A stretch of DNA of 47,938 nucleotides from Deltaproteobacteria bacterium Ga0077550 (GCA_001464385.1 LNFB01000211.1:1-47938); one strand, 5' to 3'. Numbered from the stretch's first letter, positions 1-9,508 are shown. The notes: generated from the letters alone by a model not told the origin. Translations and numbers: made by a program.

Positions 1-36
1 GGGAATCAGGGCCGCGCTCGGGCTCGTCGACGCGCC

Positions 37-1869
37 CTACAGACCGCCGGGGAGGTGCGTGCCCTCCCAATGATCCGGCGAGCGCCACAGCCGACTGCGC
101 AGCAGCTCGCGCTCGAACACGAACTCCTTCGGCAGCCGATCGAAGAAGCGATCGAACAGCTCCTCGTGGGCGTGGGCCTCGAGGGTGCCGGGCTGCTTGT
201 CGACGCCCATCAGGTCCTGGAACTTCTCAGCGTCGAAGGCCAGGCCCGACCAGTTGAGGTCCTCGTGGCGCGGCATCCAGCCGAGCGGGCTCTCGATGGC
301 GTAGCCGCGGCCCTTGACGCGATCCACGATCCACTTGAGCACGCGCATGTTCTCGCCGTAGCCGGGCCACAGGAACTTGCCGTCGTCGCCCTTGCGGAAC
401 CAGTTCACGCGGAAGATCCGCGGCGGGTTCGGGATCTTGCGACCGACGTTCAACCAGTGGTTGAAGTAGTCGGCCATGTTGTAGCCGCAGAACGGCAGCA
501 TCGCGAACGGGTCGCGGCGCATCGCCGCCTGCCCGACCGCCGCGGCCGTTGCCTCGGAGCCCATCGTCGCCGCGAGGTACACGCCGTGGGTCCAGTTGAA
601 CGCCTGGTAGACCAGCGGCTGGTCCTTCGACATGCGGCCGCCGAAGATGAACGCGGCGATCGGCACGCCCGCAGGATCCTCCCACTTCGGATCGATCGAC
701 GGACACTGCGACGCCGGCGCGGTGAAGCGCGCGTTGGGATGCGCCGCCGGGGTGCCCTTGGCCGGCGTCCACTCCTGACCCTTCCAGTCGATGAGGTGCG
801 CCGGCGTCTCCTCCGTGAGCCCCTCCCACCAGATGTCGCCGTCGTCGGTCAGCGCGACGTTGGTGAAGATGCAGTTCTTCTTCAGGCTCGCGATCGCGTT
901 GGGGTTGGTCTTGGCGCCGGTGCCCGGGGCCACGCCGAAGAACCCGGCCTCGGGGTTGATCGCGTAGAGCTTGCCGTCGCGCGGCTTGATCCACGCGATG
1001 TCGTCGCCGACCGTCCACACCTTCCAGCCCTCGAAGCCGGCGGGCGGGACCATCATCGCGAAGTTGGTCTTGCCGCACGCCGACGGGAACGCGGCCGCCA
1101 CGTAGGTCTTCTCGCCCTCGGGGCTCTCGACGCCGACGATGAGCATGTGCTCGGCGAGCCAGCCCTCGTCGCGCCCCATCGTCGAGGCGATGCGCAGCGC
1201 GAGGCACTTCTTGCCGAGCAGGGCGTTGCCGCCGTAGCCCGAGCCGAACGACCAGATCTCGCGGGTCTCGGGGAAGTGCGCGATGTAGATGTTCTCGGGG
1301 TTGCACGGCCAGACGACGTCCTTGTCGCCGGCGGCGAGCGGACGGCCGACCGAGTGCAGGCACGGCACGAACTCGCCGTCCTGGCCCATCACGTCGAGGG
1401 CGCCCTGGCCCATGCGCGTCATGATGCGCATGTTGACGACCGCGTACGCGCTGTCGGTGATCTGCACGCCGAGCTTGGCGATCGGCGAGCCGAGCGGGCC
1501 CATCGAGAACGGCGCCACGTACATCGTGCGGCCGCGCATGCAGCCGTCGAACAGCTTGCCCAGCGTCGCCTTCATCTGCGCCGGGTCCATCCAGTTGTTG
1601 GTGGGGCCGGCGTCGTTCTTGTAGTTGCTGCAGATGAAGGTACGATCCTCGACGCGCGCGACGTCGCGGGGATCGGAGCGGGCGAGGAAGCTTCCCGGAC
1701 GCTTCTCGGGGTTGAGGCGGATCAGGGTCCCGGCCTCCGCCATCTGGTTGCACAGATGGTCGTACTCTTCTTGGCTGCCGTCACAGATGTGGACGGAGTC
1801 GGGCTTGCACAGGGCCTTGACCTCTTCGATCCAGGCGAGCAGTCGAGCGTGCGTTGTCCTGCCGGGCAT
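37..1869 (-). CDS. pckG: Phosphoenolpyruvate carboxykinase (GTP)
   Basis: Converts oxaloacetate and GTP to phosphoenolpyruvate, GDP and CO2, the committed step of gluconeogenesis, in the cytosol. The 610-aa product has the usual GTP-PEPCK length. The GTP-class P-loop PSACGKTN lies at about residues 262-269 with the reactive Cys265 and Lys267. The metal and nucleotide motif GDDIAWIKP is at 288-296 and the glycine-rich SFGSGYGGN stretch starts near 207. These exclude the unrelated ATP-dependent PckA family. An in-frame start exists 57 nt further upstream, but the ATG at 1869 is preceded at normal spacing by an AAGGAAG ribosome binding site and gives a normal N-terminus. The gene stands alone. 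The 224 nt upstream of it must hold its promoter, but no clear hexamers could be assigned. All catalytic motifs look intact. Confidence 0.96.
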   Translation of the reverse strand: MPGRTTHARLLAWIEEVKALCKPDSVHICDGSQEEYDHLCNQMAEAGTLIRLNPEKRPGSFLARSDPRDVARVEDRTFICSNYKNDAGPTNNWMDPAQMKATLGKLFDGCMRGRTMYVAPFSMGPLGSPIAKLGVQITDSAYAVVNMRIMTRMGQGALDVMGQDGEFVPCLHSVGRPLAAGDKDVVWPCNPENIYIAHFPETREIWSFGSGYGGNALLGKKCLALRIASTMGRDEGWLAEHMLIVGVESPEGEKTYVAAAFPSACGKTNFAMMVPPAGFEGWKVWTVGDDIAWIKPRDGKLYAINPEAGFFGVAPGTGAKTNPNAIASLKKNCIFTNVALTDDGDIWWEGLTEETPAHLIDWKGQEWTPAKGTPAAHPNARFTAPASQCPSIDPKWEDPAGVPIAAFIFGGRMSKDQPLVYQAFNWTHGVYLAATMGSEATAAAVGQAAMRRDPFAMLPFCGYNMADYFNHWLNVGRKIPNPPRIFRVNWFRKGDDGKFLWPGYGENMRVLKWIVDRVKGRGYAIESPLGWMPRHEDLNWSGLAFDAEKFQDLMGVDKQPGTLEAHAHEELFDRFFDRLPKEFVFERELLRSRLWRSPDHWEGTHLPGGL

Positions 1870-2093
1870 GTAGCGTGGCTTCCTTGGTGAGACCCTGGTG
1901 TGCACCCGCACCCGTGGCGCTGCCAAGGGGGAAACGACGCTGAAGGGCCTCCGCGCCAGGGTTGCGCGGGGAAACGACGCGAGTCAGCGCACGGTGCCCG
2001 TCGCGCGCCGTGCGCGACGGTGTGCAGGGGCGATCGCACGGCCGCGGATCGGTGATCCAGCCTGCGCTCGCCGACAGCGCGAGCGATCCGCGG

Positions 2094-2966
2094 TCACGCG
2101 ACGCACACGACGAGATCGCCCTCGTCGCGATCGTCGTCGCGCCACGCCGCGCCGCCGTCTCGCATCGTCAGCAGCGCGACGTCGTGCTGGGGGGCGCGCG
2201 CGAGGACCTGCGTGATCGTGCCCAGGCGCGCCGCGACATGGAAGGCGCCGACGACCAACATCACGCGAACGTTCGGATCGTCGGCGCTCGCAGCCACGAT
2301 CGCCTCGGCCATCGCGTCGTTCCACAGCGCCATCGACTTGAAGAACGCCGGCCCGCGCTCCGGTCCCATCAGCGCCATGAAGCGGCGCTCGTGCTCGTCG
2401 TGCGGCGGCACGCTGGACGCCGGCAGCAGGGCGCGGTCCGCCTCGGGCAGGCTCGCCAGCCACGGCGCGTACTCGAGGCCCGACTTGCGGTACGCGGTGA
2501 CCAGGCGCCGCGGCGCGTTGGCGGCGACCACCCGCGCTCCCTTGGCCTTGCACGCCTCGACGAGCGGGCGGTGCGAGGTCTCGTACGCCTCGTCGCGCCC
2601 CGTCCGCTCGCGAAACGTCGGCTCGTCGATCTCGCCGGCGAGGTACGCGTCGATCGCCGGCTGCGTGTCGCTCTCGAAGAACTCCATCGCGAGCGCGACC
2701 GGGCGCGGCATCGCGAGCAACGCGGTGAGCAGCTCGAGCTCGAGGCGCGCCGCGACCGGGTGCTCGTGCAGCTCGCCGAACGCGACGACGTCCGCGGCCT
2801 CGCAACGCACGACGAACGCGCCGAGCGTCGAGGGGGCGCCTGCCGCGTCGTAGAGCGCCTCGGAGGGCCCCGCGGGTTCCGCTGGTGCGACGGTGGCCTT
2901 GGGCCCGCAGCCCGAGGTGATCGCGGCCGCGGTGCCGACGACGAAGGAGCGACGCGTGGGGGTCAC
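2094..2966 (-). CDS. ChaN-family (DUF399) putative haem-binding lipoprotein
   Basis: A 290-aa protein resembling the ChaN/DUF399 family, whose characterised members are iron-regulated haem-binding lipoproteins. The N-terminus has a twin-arginine pair (RR at 5-6) and a lipobox ITSGC with Cys20, so Tat export and lipidation are likely. Family signatures are GELHEHP at 64-70, the MEFFESD stretch near 94-100, NAPRR near 150-154 and a C-terminal VGAFHV segment. The start is GTG. There is no Shine-Dalgarno, but a TACACT hexamer lies 8 nt upstream, the window-wide pattern suggesting a leaderless message. It is divergent from the Uma2 gene with only 50 bp between start codons. Haem binding is inferred from the family only. 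Confidence 0.82.
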   Translation of the reverse strand: MTPTRRSFVVGTAAAITSGCGPKATVAPAEPAGPSEALYDAAGAPSTLGAFVVRCEAADVVAFGELHEHPVAARLELELLTALLAMPRPVALAMEFFESDTQPAIDAYLAGEIDEPTFRERTGRDEAYETSHRPLVEACKAKGARVVAANAPRRLVTAYRKSGLEYAPWLASLPEADRALLPASSVPPHDEHERRFMALMGPERGPAFFKSMALWNDAMAEAIVAASADDPNVRVMLVVGAFHVAARLGTITQVLARAPQHDVALLTMRDGGAAWRDDDRDEGDLVVCVA

Positions 2967-2974
2967 GGGGCGGC

Positions 2975-2980
2975 AGTGTA
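2975..2980 (-). promoter_or_regulatory. Putative -10 element of the ChaN-like gene
   Basis: The minus strand reads TACACT here, 8 nt before the GTG start, with no Shine-Dalgarno between. A transcript starting 6-8 nt after this hexamer would begin at or next to the start codon. No convincing -35 was seen. Confidence 0.45.
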
Positions 2981-3000
2981 ACGCGCACCGCCGGGCGTGC

Positions 3001-3006
3001 TACGCT
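3001..3006 (+). promoter_or_regulatory. Putative -10 element of the Uma2 gene
   Basis: TACGCT lies 10 nt before the ATG at 3017 and no Shine-Dalgarno is present. It is 20 bp from the divergent TACACT element, so the two promoters overlap. Confidence 0.42.
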
Positions 3007-3016
3007 GAAAGCCGTC

Positions 3017-3646
3017 ATGGCCTCGGCCCCCGCGACGACCGCAGCGCATCCCGTCTCGATCGTCGCCGACGCGACGCACCTGCCGATGCGCGCCCGCCTG
3101 GCCTCTCCGATGAGCGATGAGCAGCTGTGGCGCTTCTGCCGGGCAAACCCGGCGCTGCGCGTCGAAAGAACCGCCGACGGAGAGCTCGTCATCATGCCAC
3201 CCACGGGTTCGGAGACGGGCCGACGGAACTTCGTGCTGACCGGCCAGCTCGCGGCGTGGGCCGAGGCGGACGGCAGCGGGGTCGGCTTCGACTCGTCGAC
3301 CGGCTTCATCCTCCCGAATGGCGCCGAGCGCTCACCGGACATGGCCTGGATCCGGCGCGAGCGCTGGGACGCGCTGACGCCGGATCAACGCGAGCGCTTC
3401 GCCCCGCTGTGTCCCGACTTCGTCGTCGAGCTCCGCTCGCCCAGCGACTCGCTCGACGGGCTCCTCGACAAGCTGTCCGAATACCTGACGAACGGCGCGC
3501 GCCTCGGCTGGCTCGTCGATCCGGCAGCACGCCGCGTCTACGTCTTCCGGCCCGATCAGGCGATCGAGGTGCTGGAGGACCCGCCGACGGTCTCGGGGGA
3601 TCCGGAGCTCCCGGGTTTTCGTCTGCAGACGCGCGCGATCTTCTGA
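3017..3646 (+). CDS. Uma2 family (DUF820) PD-(D/E)XK nuclease-fold protein
   Basis: A 209-aa protein with the Uma2/DUF820 layout: an N-terminal segment with an ELVIMPPTG motif near residue 60, a central GF..STGFILPNG stretch, an acidic SPDMAWI motif near 112 and a FVVELRSPSDS motif near 135-145. The Asp and the ExxxS pattern are the presumed catalytic metal-binding residues of this restriction-nuclease fold. Biological substrates of the family are unknown. It is widespread in cyanobacteria, myxobacteria and Chloroflexota, often as many scattered paralogues. It is monocistronic and divergent from the ChaN-like gene. It ends 34 bp before a convergent glycosyltransferase gene. Family assignment is good; function is unknown. 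Confidence 0.85.
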   Translation: MASAPATTAAHPVSIVADATHLPMRARLASPMSDEQLWRFCRANPALRVERTADGELVIMPPTGSETGRRNFVLTGQLAAWAEADGSGVGFDSSTGFILPNGAERSPDMAWIRRERWDALTPDQRERFAPLCPDFVVELRSPSDSLDGLLDKLSEYLTNGARLGWLVDPAARRVYVFRPDQAIEVLEDPPTVSGDPELPGFRLQTRAIF

Positions 3647-3680
3647 CCGCGCTGCCGTCGGTCGGATCACCCGACGCCCG

Positions 3681-4937
3681 TCAGGCGGCGCGCGCGACCG
3701 CGGACGCGCCGCGCCCCGCGACCGCGACCAGGACCTGCTCGAGCTCGTGGGCGAGCACGTCGCGATCGAAGCGCGTGCGCGCGAGCCCGAGCGCCGCCGC
3801 GCGAGCGCGGGCGAGCCGCGGACCGTCGCTCGCGAACGCGTGCAGCTGCGCGGCCGCGCCGGCGGGATCGCCCTGGGACATCGCGATGCCCGCCCCGCTG
3901 TCGCGCAGGAGATCGGCGTGCCACCCCCCATAGTTGATCGCCACGGGGCGTCCCGCCGCCAGCGCGTCGAAGAACTTGTTCGCGCTGTTGGCCTGCATCT
4001 CGGGCATCGGCAGGAACAGCGAGGTCGCGATCGTGGCGTTGCCGAGCAGCCCCGGCATCTCGCGCTTCGGGATCGGGGGCAGCACCCACAGGTCGCGCTC
4101 GAGCACGCCGAGGGCCTGGGCGCGCTCGACCAGCGTCTGCCGCCCCGCGCCGTCGCCGACGGCGACGAACTGCAGACCATCGCCGCGACGGCGCGACGCG
4201 GCGGCGACGTCGGCGAGCCACGCGACGTCGTTGATGGGCCCGAACGTACCGGCGTACATGACGACCGGCCGCGCCGGTTCGAGGAACCGCAGGTAGCGGG
4301 CCCGAACGGCCGCCGCGCCCGCATCGGCGCCGCCGAACGCCGCGAGGTCGCAGGCGTTGGGCACCACCGAGATGCGCGAGCGCGGGATCCCGCGCTTCGC
4401 GACACCATCCGCGATCCCGGGTGACAGCGCGACGACGTGCGCGGCGCCGTGGTAGGCGCACCACTCGAGCGAGGCCGCAGCAGCGCGCATCAGCGGGTTG
4501 CCGAGGGCGCCCATGGCGATCGGCAGCTCGGGCCACAGATCGCGGACCTCGAACACCATCGGCACACGGTGCCCGAGGCTCGAGACGAGGCCCGGCACCG
4601 CGATCGTCAGCGGCGTGCTGGTCGCGAACACGACATCCGCGCGCTCGGCCAGCGCGACGCGCGTCGACGCCATGGCGAACTTCGCGAACGCGGCCATGCG
4701 CGCGCGGTAGCTCATGTGGTTGGAGTACGGGACCGGCAGCACGATCACCCGCACGCCGTCGTACTCGGTGATCTCCGGCATGGTGAGCTCGCGATACGGC
4801 GCGGGCATCATCGCGTTGGAGGTGACGATCGTGACCTCGTGGCCGGCGGCGACCCAGCGCCGCGCGAGCTCGTAGGACCGGGTGCCGCCCGCCGCGTCCG
4901 GCGGCACGAAGTACTGGTGGAGATAGAGGATTCGCAT
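3681..4937 (-). CDS. Glycosyltransferase family 4 (WbuB-like)
   Basis: A 418-aa GT-B fold glycosyltransferase. The N-terminus (ILYLHQYFVPPD...GG..RSYELAR) and the VFEVRDLWPELP motif near residue 145 are typical of WbuB-like GT4 enzymes, which add N-acetyl-fucosamine-type sugars to lipid-linked O-antigen or capsule repeat units. The C-terminal half holds the nucleotide-sugar-binding Rossmann domain (VMYAGTFG near 226) and the NSANKFFDALAAGRP segment equivalent to the EX7E region. It lies 3 nt downstream of the CapD/WbpM-like gene and is almost certainly co-transcribed with it. That suggests it transfers the sugar made by that enzyme to undecaprenyl-linked surface polysaccharide. The sugar specificity is inference. 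Confidence 0.88.
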   Translation of the reverse strand: MRILYLHQYFVPPDAAGGTRSYELARRWVAAGHEVTIVTSNAMMPAPYRELTMPEITEYDGVRVIVLPVPYSNHMSYRARMAAFAKFAMASTRVALAERADVVFATSTPLTIAVPGLVSSLGHRVPMVFEVRDLWPELPIAMGALGNPLMRAAAASLEWCAYHGAAHVVALSPGIADGVAKRGIPRSRISVVPNACDLAAFGGADAGAAAVRARYLRFLEPARPVVMYAGTFGPINDVAWLADVAAASRRRGDGLQFVAVGDGAGRQTLVERAQALGVLERDLWVLPPIPKREMPGLLGNATIATSLFLPMPEMQANSANKFFDALAAGRPVAINYGGWHADLLRDSGAGIAMSQGDPAGAAAQLHAFASDGPRLARARAAALGLARTRFDRDVLAHELEQVLVAVAGRGASAVARAA

Positions 4938-4940
4938 GGT

Positions 4941-7022
4941 TCAGCCCACCTCGCCCTGCATCACGTCGTCGTCCTGCTCGTCGTCTCGCTCGTCGTCGAC
5001 GACGGGCGCCGTGCCCTGGCGGTAGCCGGTCCCGAGGGCGAGCAGCTGCCGGATCGTCGCGACATCTCGGGCCTCGGCCGCGAGTTCGAGCCGTCGCACC
5101 CATGGGAGGATCGTCGGCGCCTCGAGGGACTGCGGCGCGACCATGTTGATCCCGTCGATGCCGCTGGGGCGGAGCGCCTCGCCGTCGTGGGCCAGCTCCT
5201 CGTAGAGCTTCTCGCCCGGGCGCAGGCCGACGTACTCGATCGCGATGCCGTCATCGCCGCGACCGGACAGCTCGATCATCTGCGCGGCCATGTCGGCGAT
5301 GCGCACCGGCTCGCCCATGTCGAGCACGAACACCTCGCCGCCCTGTCCCGCCGTGCCGGCCTGCAGCACCAGCCGCACCGCCTCGGGGATGGTCATGAAG
5401 AACCGGGTGATGTCGGGGTGCGTGACGGTCACCGGACCGCCGGCGTCGATCTGCCGGGCGAACGTGTGCAGCACCGATCCACGCGAGCCGAGCACGTTGC
5501 CGAAGCGAACGCAGCACATCTTGGTCGTGCCCCGCGGGGCCCGCGACTGCACGATCATCTCGCCGGCCCGCTTGGTCGCACCCATGATGTTGGTCGGATT
5601 CACGGCCTTGTCGGTCGACACCAGCACGAGGCGCGCGGCGCAGTGACGCTGGGCGGCCTCGACCACGAGCCGGGTGCCGCGGACGTTGTTGCCGACCGCC
5701 GCGGCCGGGTGCGACTCCATCATCGGCACGTGCTTGTAAGCGGCCGCGTGGAAGATGATCTCGGGCTTGTGCCGCGCGAACAGGCGATCGAGCGCGCCCT
5801 CGTCGCGGATGTCGACGAGCGCGGTGACCGTGCGATCCCCGAGGCGCGGGCGGATCTCGGCGTCGATGTCGAACAGGTTGTTCTCGCTGTACTCGAGCAG
5901 GACCAGCTTCTCGGGCCCGATCGCCGCGAGCTGCCGGCAGAGCTCGGAGCCGATCGATCCACCGGCGCCGGTGACGACGATCCGCTTGCCGCGGTAGGTC
6001 GCGAGCAGGTTCGCGTCGCGGCTGCGATCGGCGACCACGACGTCGCGGCCGAGGAGATCCTCGATCTTGACCTGGCGGATCTTCGAGACCTCGAGCTTGC
6101 CACCGAGCAGCTCCCAGTAGGCCGGCACGGTGCGGATGGGGAGGTTCGCGCTGCGGCAGCGATCGACGATCTCCCGTCGGGTGCGCCGCGACGCCTGCGG
6201 CATCGCCAGGATGAGCACGTCGGCGGCGACGCGCCGCGAGACGTCGGCAATGTCGTCGATGACGCCGAGCACTGGCACGCCGCCGATGCGCCGCCCCTGA
6301 CGATCCCGTGCGTCGTCGACGAAGCCGACCACCACGTAGCCCGCGGCGGGGTTGGCCGCGAGCGCATCGGCGGCGAGACGACCGTCGCGATCGGCCCCGA
6401 TGAGCAGCGCGCGGGTCGGGCGGGCGGTCGACGCCACCGCGGGCCGCTCGTTGGCCTCGTCGAGGGCGCGCACGACCACGCGTACGCCCCACGACCCGAG
6501 CAGGGTGAAGAGGCCTTCGAGCCCGATGACGCCGACGGGCACGCCCCACGTCGGCCAGACCAGGCGCACGAAGAGCATCGTCACGCTGCCGACGCCGATC
6601 GCGAGGGCGAGCTGCTCCGTGTCGCGCAGGGCGAACAAGCGCCAGCTCGAGGTGTGGAGCATGAGCGCCCGGCCGAACAGCAGCCGCGTGCACAGCATCG
6701 GCGGCCACGCCAGCATGAACATGCCGCCCCAGACCGAGGCATCGAGCGACTCGAAGCGCACGACGAAGGCGAGCGCGAGCGCGGACGTGAGGACGGCGAT
6801 GTCCATCGCGCCGCGGACCATCCGTCGGCGCGACGGGCTGTTGAGCATGCGCGTCGGTGTGATGAGCCGCGCGAAGCGTGGCCACCACCCGTCGTTGTCC
6901 GCGGCGACGGGCCGCGCCCGATCGCCCCGCGCGGTGGATGACGCGGCCTCGCACGGGGGAGCAGACGACGCCGGGGTGGGAGACGAAGCCGACGGTGGAG
7001 GGAGAGAAGGCAGAGTCGACAT
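4941..7022 (-). CDS. Membrane-bound nucleotide-sugar 4,6-dehydratase/epimerase (CapD/WbpM type)
   Basis: A 693-aa polysaccharide biosynthesis protein. The N-terminal third has several hydrophobic segments (about 72-90, 100-120, 138-155 and 160-182). A first Rossmann-like domain starts near 205 (ALLIGAD). The catalytic SDR domain starts near 345 with the NAD(P)-binding motif VTGAGGSIGSE and has AAAYKHVPMMES near 426. The STDKAVNPTN...M..TK region (469-484) carries the Thr/Ser-Met-Lys type triad used instead of YxxxK by FlaA1/WbpM enzymes. The family converts UDP-GlcNAc to 4-keto-6-deoxy sugars at the inner membrane. An in-frame start 57 nt upstream was rejected because the ATG at 7022 gives a normal N-terminus. 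The C-terminus carries an acidic D/E-rich tail. It is in an operon with the downstream glycosyltransferase. Confidence 0.92.
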   Translation of the reverse strand: MSTLPSLPPPSASSPTPASSAPPCEAASSTARGDRARPVAADNDGWWPRFARLITPTRMLNSPSRRRMVRGAMDIAVLTSALALAFVVRFESLDASVWGGMFMLAWPPMLCTRLLFGRALMLHTSSWRLFALRDTEQLALAIGVGSVTMLFVRLVWPTWGVPVGVIGLEGLFTLLGSWGVRVVVRALDEANERPAVASTARPTRALLIGADRDGRLAADALAANPAAGYVVVGFVDDARDRQGRRIGGVPVLGVIDDIADVSRRVAADVLILAMPQASRRTRREIVDRCRSANLPIRTVPAYWELLGGKLEVSKIRQVKIEDLLGRDVVVADRSRDANLLATYRGKRIVVTGAGGSIGSELCRQLAAIGPEKLVLLEYSENNLFDIDAEIRPRLGDRTVTALVDIRDEGALDRLFARHKPEIIFHAAAYKHVPMMESHPAAAVGNNVRGTRLVVEAAQRHCAARLVLVSTDKAVNPTNIMGATKRAGEMIVQSRAPRGTTKMCCVRFGNVLGSRGSVLHTFARQIDAGGPVTVTHPDITRFFMTIPEAVRLVLQAGTAGQGGEVFVLDMGEPVRIADMAAQMIELSGRGDDGIAIEYVGLRPGEKLYEELAHDGEALRPSGIDGINMVAPQSLEAPTILPWVRRLELAAEARDVATIRQLLALGTGYRQGTAPVVDDERDDEQDDDVMQGEVG

Positions 7023-7141
7023 CGGAGGCTCGCGGGTGAAGGCCTCGCACCTCGTAATGACCCCCCGCGCGGGCAGCAAGCAGGCGTACCGGATTGGCCC
7101 GGTGCGTGGCGGGCATCATCGCGACGCGCTACAGAGCCGCC

Positions 7142-7837
7142 GTGGACGTCTTCGGTTGGTTCAAGAAGCGGCCCGCGGTGGACCGCGAGATCACCCTGCG
7201 CCCGCGGGATTGCCACTGCCATGCGATCCCCGGCGTCGACGACGGAGCCCGCGACCTCGACATGTCGTTGGCGATGTTGCGTCTGCTGCAGGCCGCCGGC
7301 GCAGAGACGATCGTCTGCACGTCGCACATGTACCCGGGCAAGTACGACAACACCCCGGATGGGCTCGCGCGGGCGTTCGACGGGCTCCAGACGGCGGCCG
7401 CCGCCGCTGGCATCGGCGTCCGGCTCGAGCTCGGCGCCGAGCACTTCCTCGACGACGGGCTCGCCGATCGGATCCGCCGCGGTGAGTTCATCGCGTTCGG
7501 CCCCGAGCGCTACGTGCTGTTCGAGGCCCACACGCGCGAGCACGCGCCGCGATCCCTGCTCGAGGTCGTGCGCACCCTGACCGATCGCGGGTTCACCCCG
7601 CTGCTGGCCCACGTCGAGCGCTACCATTGGCTGCGCGGCGACGACGGCGACGAGCTGTGCGAGGACCTGCGGGCGGTCGGCACCAAGTTCCAGGTCAACC
7701 GCACGGTCGGCAAGACCAACGTGCCGATGGTCGGCCCCCGCGGCGCGTTCCTGTCGATGTTGCTCGCGCGCGGCTGGGTCGACGAGGTCGGCAGCGATCT
7801 GCACCGGCCCACGCCCGAGGGCCGCCCGTTCGCCTGA
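7142..7837 (+). CDS. CpsB/Wzb-type PHP-family protein-tyrosine phosphatase
   Basis: A 231-aa PHP-fold phosphatase of the CpsB/CapC/YwqE family. These enzymes dephosphorylate the BY-kinase controlling capsule or exopolysaccharide polymerisation. The metal-binding HxH (H25, H27) lies in DCHCHAIPGVDDG, followed by TSHMYPGKY near 76 and an AHVERYHWL motif near 158. The start is uncertain. TTG 7094 and GTG 7106 are also in frame, but GTG 7142 gives MDVFGWFKK, resembling homologues with a short basic-aromatic N-terminus. A TACAGA hexamer sits 6 nt before it. The gene is divergent from the nucleotide-sugar gene, so the two form a small capsule module. No BY-kinase gene is present in the window. Confidence 0.85.
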   Translation: MDVFGWFKKRPAVDREITLRPRDCHCHAIPGVDDGARDLDMSLAMLRLLQAAGAETIVCTSHMYPGKYDNTPDGLARAFDGLQTAAAAAGIGVRLELGAEHFLDDGLADRIRRGEFIAFGPERYVLFEAHTREHAPRSLLEVVRTLTDRGFTPLLAHVERYHWLRGDDGDELCEDLRAVGTKFQVNRTVGKTNVPMVGPRGAFLSMLLARGWVDEVGSDLHRPTPEGRPFA

Positions 7838-7850
7838 CTCGCCGCGACGG

Positions 7851-8813
7851 CTACCACACCGCGCGGAGGCCGATCGTCGCGTCGGCGTAGTCGGCGTGCA
7901 GGACCTCGGAGCGCAGCTCGTACACGGGCGCCTCGCCGGTGAGGAAGCCGGTGCTGTAGCGCACCTGCAGGCTCGGGCCGATCCCGACGCGGGACATCCA
8001 CGCGTACTCGGCGGCGACCTGTCCGACGACCGTGCGCCGCGGCATCGGCCGGCCCGCCTGATCGGGGTTGCGATCGACGAGGAAGCCCAGCGCCGTGACG
8101 CTCAGTCGATGCGCCGGCCGTGGCGTGAACGCGAGTCGCACACCGAGCCGGAGCTGGCGCTGCGTGTCGTGGAAGAGCCACGCGTGGCGGAAGTGGGCCT
8201 GCCACCCGAGGCGCCAGCGCGGCGCGACGGTGTGGTCGATCCCGTAGCCGACGTAGGCGACGAGGTCACGCACGCCGCCGAGGCGGAACTGCCGGCCATC
8301 GATGCGCTGCGCGAGGACGGCGTGGGTCTCGATGCCCGCCGAGACCCGATCGTGCATCGTCGCTCGACGGTCGCGCATCGGATGGGCGGCGAGCTCGACC
8401 TGGTGATCGTGCACGCGCAGGCGCACGTCACCCGCGTCGTAGATCGCGATCCCGTGGCGTCCGCCCGCGGAGAGCCACGGCGCGAGGCGGATGGCCCACG
8501 CCGGGCCGGCGCGCACCGTCCACACCGTGCGATCGAGCGGACCGAGGTTCTTGGGCAGGACCACGCCGCCCACATCGGCGCCGAGCCACACGTCGCGGCG
8601 ACACGAGGGATCGCGGAAGCGGACGATCCCCATGTCGGGGTGATCGGGGCGGTCGCGCGGCGTCCGAGACGCGCAGGCGGCTGGTGCCGCGGAGATCGAC
8701 GGGGCGGCCGACGCGATCGACGGCAGCGCCACGCCGACGAGGGCGAGCGCCACGGCGCGGGCAGTATGCCGGAGGGCGCGCGAGCGGGGCGAACGGCGGG
8801 GCGAGGCGGTCAA
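7851..8813 (-). CDS. Secreted protein, probable outer-membrane beta-barrel
   Basis: A 320-aa protein of no recognised family. The N-terminus is arginine-rich, followed by a hydrophobic stretch and an ASAAP-type cleavage site near residue 37. The mature part alternates polar and hydrophobic residues with many Arg, Tyr and Trp. It ends in aromatic Trp, as outer-membrane barrels do. A Cys pair (SCRRDVW) sits near the mature N-terminus. The start is uncertain: the TTG at 8813 abuts an AAGGAG sequence with no spacing, while an in-frame GTG at 8753 has a CATACT hexamer 9 nt upstream but would give a signal peptide without positive charge. It is convergent with the CpsB-type gene. The function is unknown and the barrel call is inference. 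Confidence 0.6.
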   Translation of the reverse strand: MTASPRRSPRSRALRHTARAVALALVGVALPSIASAAPSISAAPAACASRTPRDRPDHPDMGIVRFRDPSCRRDVWLGADVGGVVLPKNLGPLDRTVWTVRAGPAWAIRLAPWLSAGGRHGIAIYDAGDVRLRVHDHQVELAAHPMRDRRATMHDRVSAGIETHAVLAQRIDGRQFRLGGVRDLVAYVGYGIDHTVAPRWRLGWQAHFRHAWLFHDTQRQLRLGVRLAFTPRPAHRLSVTALGFLVDRNPDQAGRPMPRRTVVGQVAAEYAWMSRVGIGPSLQVRYSTGFLTGEAPVYELRSEVLHADYADATIGLRAVW

Positions 8814-8989
8814 CTCCTTGCCTATAGCGTCGCGACCGCGTCGATCAACGCGGCGTCACCCCCGTCGGCCGTCGGATCGTCGCCGTGCCCCGAAGCGAGC
8901 CGCGGCGGCCGTACCCGTCCCGATCTCGCCCTCGAAGCGCGCGCGGATCGGTCGAACAGAGCAGCTACCCGGTACCGGAGGTCCCACGC

Positions 8990-9508
8990 ATGAAGAAACA
9001 CACCCTACTGATCACGGCGTTCCTTGGCGCCTGCTCCGGCGACACCACCGAATCCGGCGTCGCCAAGGTCGCAGTCGACGAACCCACCGAACTCCTCGAT
9101 GCCGACGGCGACGGCGCCGCGAAAGGCACGGTCGACGGTGACGTCGCCGAGCTGACGTTCGAGCTCGGCGAGCCCCTCCCCGAGATCGCGTTCCGCGTCG
9201 ACGGGACCGAGGACGCCGCGGTGCTCGACGTCGTCGACGCCCTGTCGTTCGTCGTCTCGAGCCCGCGCTCTGGCGTCACCGCGACGCTCGAGGACGGCGA
9301 GCTCGTCGCTGGCCCGCCCGACGCGGCAGGCGAGTGGAGCGTGGAGCTCGCGGACGACCGCATGAGCTTCACGGTCTCCTGGTACAACGAGACCCGCAGC
9401 GGCCTGACCATGAAGTCCGGCGAGACGTACGACACCGTGTTCTCGCTCGACGACAACTGCTGCGTCGCGGCGTTCCCGGCGACGTCGATGCCGTTCACGC
9501 TCGACTAG
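8990..9508 (+). CDS. Small lipoprotein of unknown function
   Basis: A 172-aa protein starting MKKHTLLITA with a lipobox FLGAC at about residues 11-15, so it is probably exported and lipidated. The mature protein is very acidic, beta-rich, and carries a Cys-Cys pair (NCCVA) near its C-terminus. No family was recognised. An in-frame upstream start at 8885 was rejected because the ATG at 8990 is preceded by a strong GGAGG at 8977-8981 and then a standard signal sequence. Its last 14 bases overlap the 3' end of the convergent beta-helix gene. Only localisation can be proposed. Confidence 0.68.
   Translation: MKKHTLLITAFLGACSGDTTESGVAKVAVDEPTELLDADGDGAAKGTVDGDVAELTFELGEPLPEIAFRVDGTEDAAVLDVVDALSFVVSSPRSGVTATLEDGELVAGPPDAAGEWSVELADDRMSFTVSWYNETRSGLTMKSGETYDTVFSLDDNCCVAAFPATSMPFTLD

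Noticed and set aside
4437..6941. 834-aa plus-strand open frame
   Set aside because: Shadow of the glycosyltransferase and nucleotide-sugar enzyme genes, rich in Arg/His/Asp with no recognisable motif.
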